A stretch of 64,000 nucleotides of DNA. It comes from DASXZH01 sp963829965 (GTDB lineage: Bacteria > Armatimonadota > Fimbriimonadia > Fimbriimonadales > Fimbriimonadaceae). A program made the position numbers and the translations under genes. The stretch is taken from positions 124,001 through 188,000 of the forward strand of contig CAWHLK010000062.1 of assembly GCA_963829965.1 (NCBI GenBank). The letters are read 5' to 3'. Below, in pieces: positions 60,852 to 64,000 of this stretch. Positions within the stretch are counted from its first letter, which is position 1, and every line of letters begins with the position of its first letter. Below the pieces are notes generated by a model. It ran no database searches. It saw nothing but the letters and a program-made list of their open reading frames with translations, and was not told where the DNA came from.

Positions 60852-63245
60852 CTATTTCATGACGGAATCGCCGGAGTTCACACTGCCGTCCGGGCCGAAG
60901 AAGCCAGCTCCAACTACCCCGTCCATTCCTTTCGAGAGGGATTCAGGCGAGTCGATGGTCCAGTCCGGATAACCGATCCCGCTCAAGAAATAGGGCGTTC
61001 GTGTTGTCAATCGCATGCCCACTGCCCCGGAGCCGGAGACGGCGGCATTCAGCCTTTTATCGCCCGGCTTGCGCCAGCAGAACATCACTGCCAAGTTGTC
61101 GCCTGTCAGTTTTCTGTCTCCCACGCTCACCAAGCCTTCTCCTACTTGAATCGGCGCGCGGCCCAAAACGGTTTTCCAGGCAGCGTTGCTCACGGAGTTG
61201 CCGTATAGAATGGCGTTGCCGTAGGCGTCGGGGTTCTTCAGATAGTCCTTGTCGGAGACCAGCTTCAGCGCGCCGTTTCCTCGATACCAGAACGATTCGG
61301 AGTCGTAGCGCGCCTTGTCAAATGCCCACTTGTTTTCTTCTTCGGAGCCAGTGGTCCCGTAGACCAAGACCGCGTGGTTATTGAAGGCCTCTTTGAAGGG
61401 ACCGACTTGGGCTATTGGCTCTGGGCCGGAGGCTTTCCATTTGCCATCCGCTTTTTCGTAGTAGCCATTGTCGCTGTGAACCTTCTGGCCGTCGATGAAA
61501 AGCTCGGAATCGTTCCATGCCTGAGGCAGGTAGAAGGCGGCAATGTTGGACGTGTCGATCCCGATTATTCGCGCGGCTGCGTCGCCCACGGGCGAAACAT
61601 TGATATTGCTTGGCCGAAGCTCGGCTTCTTGGCGCAGGATTTTGATGCCTTTGTAGCTTGGGCTTACCGCCAGATCGACGGTCGTGAAGTTCACACCTGG
61701 CCCGGTTTTGATTGAATGGGCTTTCAGATAATCCATCATTTCGGGCCATTCCAGGCATGAGGCGCCCTTTGTCAGCGGAGTCGACCACCAATGGTTCGCG
61801 CCTGGTTGCTCGTGGTAGCCCAGATCTTTGTCAAAGGCAGACAAGGTTGCCTTCATGGTGCGGGCCTCGGTCACGGGCACGTTGTCGTCAGCATCGCCGT
61901 GGAGGATATAGACGCCTTCGGACAGGTAGTTGTATTTCATGTCCAAGGTGTTGGTGGTTGCGGCGGCGCGCTGGAAAATGTCCGCCAAGGGATCCGGCTT
62001 TGCGGCTCTGGGAACGGCGACGTAACTGTAAAAGCTCACCCAGCCTGCGCTTGCGCCGATGGCCGCCCACTTGTCGGGGAAGAGCGCCCCGAACTGCCAA
62101 GTCCCGTGGCCGCCCATCGAGTGGCCGGTCACATAGGTGTGGCTGTCGTCGGTTTTGTATTCCTTTTCCGCGATGGCGAGCACGTCGACACCGTCTTCCC
62201 TGCCCCAATCTTCCCAATCGAAGCCGTATGGCCTTCGATTGGTTGCGCACACCACGTACCCCCAATCCTTGGGCGAATAGGCGTCGGCCTGGCCGATGGC
62301 CTCTACGCCGGCGCCGTGGAGGGAGAGGATCATGGCCATGCCCGGCTTGGGATTTGGAGGCGGGACCACCGCGTAGTATTGAACGCTGTCATCGACCGCG
62401 CTGATGTAGGTTTCTTTTCGGGTCTGGGTTGCGGTTCGTATGCGAAATTTGGTGCTCGCCTGGTTGAGGAGGGTTCGATCCTGACGAAGTGCCAGATCCA
62501 GGGTTATCTCGCCGGGTTGGATCCAGCTGCCCTGGGGAAGATCGCATCGCACTTTTAGCGTTGCGAGCGGAGGAATGTCGGGAATCTGCGTAGTTTTTGT
62601 TCCTGCGCCGGGAAGGGTTGCCTCGATGGTCAACCCCTTCGCCCACTGCTCGGTGGAGTTGGATACGACCACGCCGCCAAAATCCGCATGGGTTTTTACG
62701 CCGATCACCGCGTCGGGAATGGTCAAATCGCTTGTGTCCAGCGTCACCGGCGCTCTTGGGGGAGTGAGATTCAGTTTTAGCTGGCCCCTTCCGGTGAGAA
62801 TCAGAAGGTCGTTTTCGCCAGCTTTTAGGTGAACTGGTAGCCGCAGCCAACCGTAGCCGTAGGGGTCCCCGGCGATTGGCGTCCCGTTTAAATAGGCCAT
62901 GGAATCACCGGTTGCGTCTAATATTTCGACCCTATCCTTATCCGAATCGATTTGGCAGTAGGCGTAACCGCCCTCAAACGCATCGCCTGAGAAGTTGCCA
63001 TCCTTATCCGCTTTTACATCCGCCCAAGCTCTTGGTTTGCCGTTTCTTCCTATTTCGGTATCTCCGGCCTTAGGAGGGGTCCAATGCCCTTCAACGACCT
63101 TCTTTTGAATCGGGTCCGCCGAGAAGGGGACTCGCCCCCCGCCGCCCACGGGCGGAATTGCGAGGACCTCGGTTATTTGCAAGGTTGTTTGGGAATCGGT
63201 GATTTGACGGCTGGCGCCCAACATGGCGATTAGGAGCGTGATCAT
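60852..63245 (-). CDS. Large alpha/beta hydrolase (esterase) with extra N-terminal domains
   Basis: A 797-aa exported protein. Short N-terminal hydrophobic stretch (MITLLIAMLGASRQ). Beta-rich N-terminal 280 residues include a carbohydrate-like strand set. The alpha/beta-hydrolase core begins VVPPPNPKPGMAMILSLHGAG. Nucleophile S376 lies in GHSMGGHG, the probable acid is D453 or D454 in DADDNVP, and H485 lies in PGANHWW. The C-terminal 300 residues carry a beta domain with unknown role. It resembles prolyl-oligopeptidase/dienelactone-hydrolase-like secreted esterases. Neighbour genes give no clue to its substrate. Confidence 0.82.
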   Translation of the reverse strand: MITLLIAMLGASRQITDSQTTLQITEVLAIPPVGGGGRVPFSADPIQKKVVEGHWTPPKAGDTEIGRNGKPRAWADVKADKDGNFSGDAFEGGYAYCQIDSDKDRVEILDATGDSMAYLNGTPIAGDPYGYGWLRLPVHLKAGENDLLILTGRGQLKLNLTPPRAPVTLDTSDLTIPDAVIGVKTHADFGGVVVSNSTEQWAKGLTIEATLPGAGTKTTQIPDIPPLATLKVRCDLPQGSWIQPGEITLDLALRQDRTLLNQASTKFRIRTATQTRKETYISAVDDSVQYYAVVPPPNPKPGMAMILSLHGAGVEAIGQADAYSPKDWGYVVCATNRRPYGFDWEDWGREDGVDVLAIAEKEYKTDDSHTYVTGHSMGGHGTWQFGALFPDKWAAIGASAGWVSFYSYVAVPRAAKPDPLADIFQRAAATTNTLDMKYNYLSEGVYILHGDADDNVPVTEARTMKATLSAFDKDLGYHEQPGANHWWSTPLTKGASCLEWPEMMDYLKAHSIKTGPGVNFTTVDLAVSPSYKGIKILRQEAELRPSNINVSPVGDAAARIIGIDTSNIAAFYLPQAWNDSELFIDGQKVHSDNGYYEKADGKWKASGPEPIAQVGPFKEAFNNHAVLVYGTTGSEEENKWAFDKARYDSESFWYRGNGALKLVSDKDYLKNPDAYGNAILYGNSVSNAAWKTVLGRAPIQVGEGLVSVGDRKLTGDNLAVMFCWRKPGDKRLNAAVSGSGAVGMRLTTRTPYFLSGIGYPDWTIDSPESLSKGMDGVVGAGFFGPDGSVNSGDSVMK

Positions 63246-63584
63246 GGCTTTAGCTCATTCTACTTCGGGGTGGCTCGGCCGAAAGGGAGAACTCGTTGGT
63301 TGACAAATCGTTGTTGTCTTCTTCACGAGGGCTTCGCCCTCCTCTACAACCTCGGTGGGACATTGCGCCGCTATGGGGCTGGGGAGGGCTGGCCCTTTGG
63401 CCCCGGTTGTGATCCCATTTTCATGCTCACCCTGTCGCATAATCACCTTATCTTCGCTAAAATTTGCCGGCCCTCAGGGCGCGGAGCAGCCCATCATGAA
63501 CGACCTAGGCTCGGTGTAACGGTGCGCTTCGCCCCCATGGCTTCATCGTGAGCAACCGCAGGCTCAATCCGCAGACCTGGGGAA
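63246..63584. other. Intergenic, no gene seen
   Basis: Short frames only. Low-complexity GGGCTGGGGAGG and CGGCCCTCAGGGCGCGGAGC segments are present. It separates msrB from the esterase gene; both are on the minus strand. Confidence 0.5.
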
Positions 63585-63983
63585 CTAACCCGACTTCTTC
63601 TGAAAACTCAGGCTCGCGCTGTTGATGCAGTAACGGATGCCGGTTGGCTCGGGGCCGTCGGGGAACACGTGGCCCAAGTGGCCGCCGCAGTTGGCGCAGG
63701 TGACTTCGATGCGGTTGAGCCCGTGGCTGTGATCGGGCGTCTCCACGATTTTGGTGGGATCCAGGGCCTCATAGAAACTTGGCCATCCGCAGCGGGAATC
63801 AAAATTGGTATCTGAGCCAAAAAGTTCGGCATCGCACCCTGCGCAGTGATAGCTGCCGTCTTCTTTCAGGTCCCAATACTTTCCGGAGAACGCGCGCTCG
63901 GTGCCCTTCTCGCGAAGGATGTGGAACTGCTCGGGGGTTAAGACGTCATGCCACTCTTGCTCAGTTTTTTGGAACTTGCTCAT
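63585..63983 (-). CDS. msrB: Peptide-methionine (R)-S-oxide reductase MsrB
   Basis: Reduces methionine-R-sulfoxide in proteins. 132 aa with zinc-binding cysteines C47/C50 (CAGC) and C96/C99 (CANC), catalytic C119 in RYCINSASL and possible resolving C65 in SRCGWPSF. HLGHVFPDGPEPTGIRYC is the diagnostic segment. Full normal length; start ATG 63983 (MSKFQKTEQEW). Cytosolic, thioredoxin-dependent. Confidence 0.96.
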   Translation of the reverse strand: MSKFQKTEQEWHDVLTPEQFHILREKGTERAFSGKYWDLKEDGSYHCAGCDAELFGSDTNFDSRCGWPSFYEALDPTKIVETPDHSHGLNRIEVTCANCGGHLGHVFPDGPEPTGIRYCINSASLSFQKKSG

Positions 63984-64000
63984 ATCTAATAAACGAGTTA

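Overview
The window looks like a chromosomal segment of an environmental diderm bacterium, most plausibly Armatimonadota (Fimbriimonadales-like). This assignment is an inference. It rests on an H-X9-DG pseudopilin of the DUF1559 type, a flagellar hook cluster that includes the TIGR02530 protein, a C-terminal outer-membrane beta-barrel, a ferritin-like/VIT1 fusion, and many short intergenic repeats. No rRNA or tRNA genes were recognised.

Layout. 0-12.9 kb: DNA repair and housekeeping (OGG-type glycosylase, ligA, bifunctional nuclease family, AlkZ-like protein, pseudopilin, ferritin-VIT1 transporter, PSD-like decarboxylase, ABC ATPase, purA). 13-24.4 kb: glycosyltransferase, serS, sulfotransferase-like protein, outer-membrane barrel, then a tight minus-strand operon HAD phosphatase / 1050-aa GH-like protein / era / ZipA-C-like protein. 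24.4-30.2 kb: a repeat-rich intergenic region, a SARP/BTAD-type regulator and small secreted proteins. 30.2-36.3 kb: a defence-like island with a C5 methylase / GIY-YIG endonuclease / Vsr operon between two copies of a short direct repeat, then a SAM methyltransferase and a dGTPase-nucleotidyltransferase pair. 36.7-42.5 kb: GNAT enzyme, a repeat array, fliK-flgD-TIGR02530-flgE and a sugar isomerase-like TIM barrel. 43-49 kb: secreted Ig-like protein, then an operon-like set of pseudopilin, two lipoproteins and a GH99-like lipoprotein, beside a LacI-family regulator with two tandem operators. 49-58.8 kb: several small or broken genes, a cytochrome-c-like protein, an M1 aminopeptidase, an IS200-type remnant and a pair of YbjQ-type proteins. 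59-64 kb: a CDF metal transporter, an esterase-like protein and msrB.

An important caveat: about twenty genes with otherwise well-conserved products are interrupted by single-base frameshifts, including essential ones (serS) and the whole flagellar cluster. The density and the essential targets suggest uncorrected indel errors in the assembly rather than widespread pseudogenisation. I therefore give the reconstructed gene spans and name the approximate break points.
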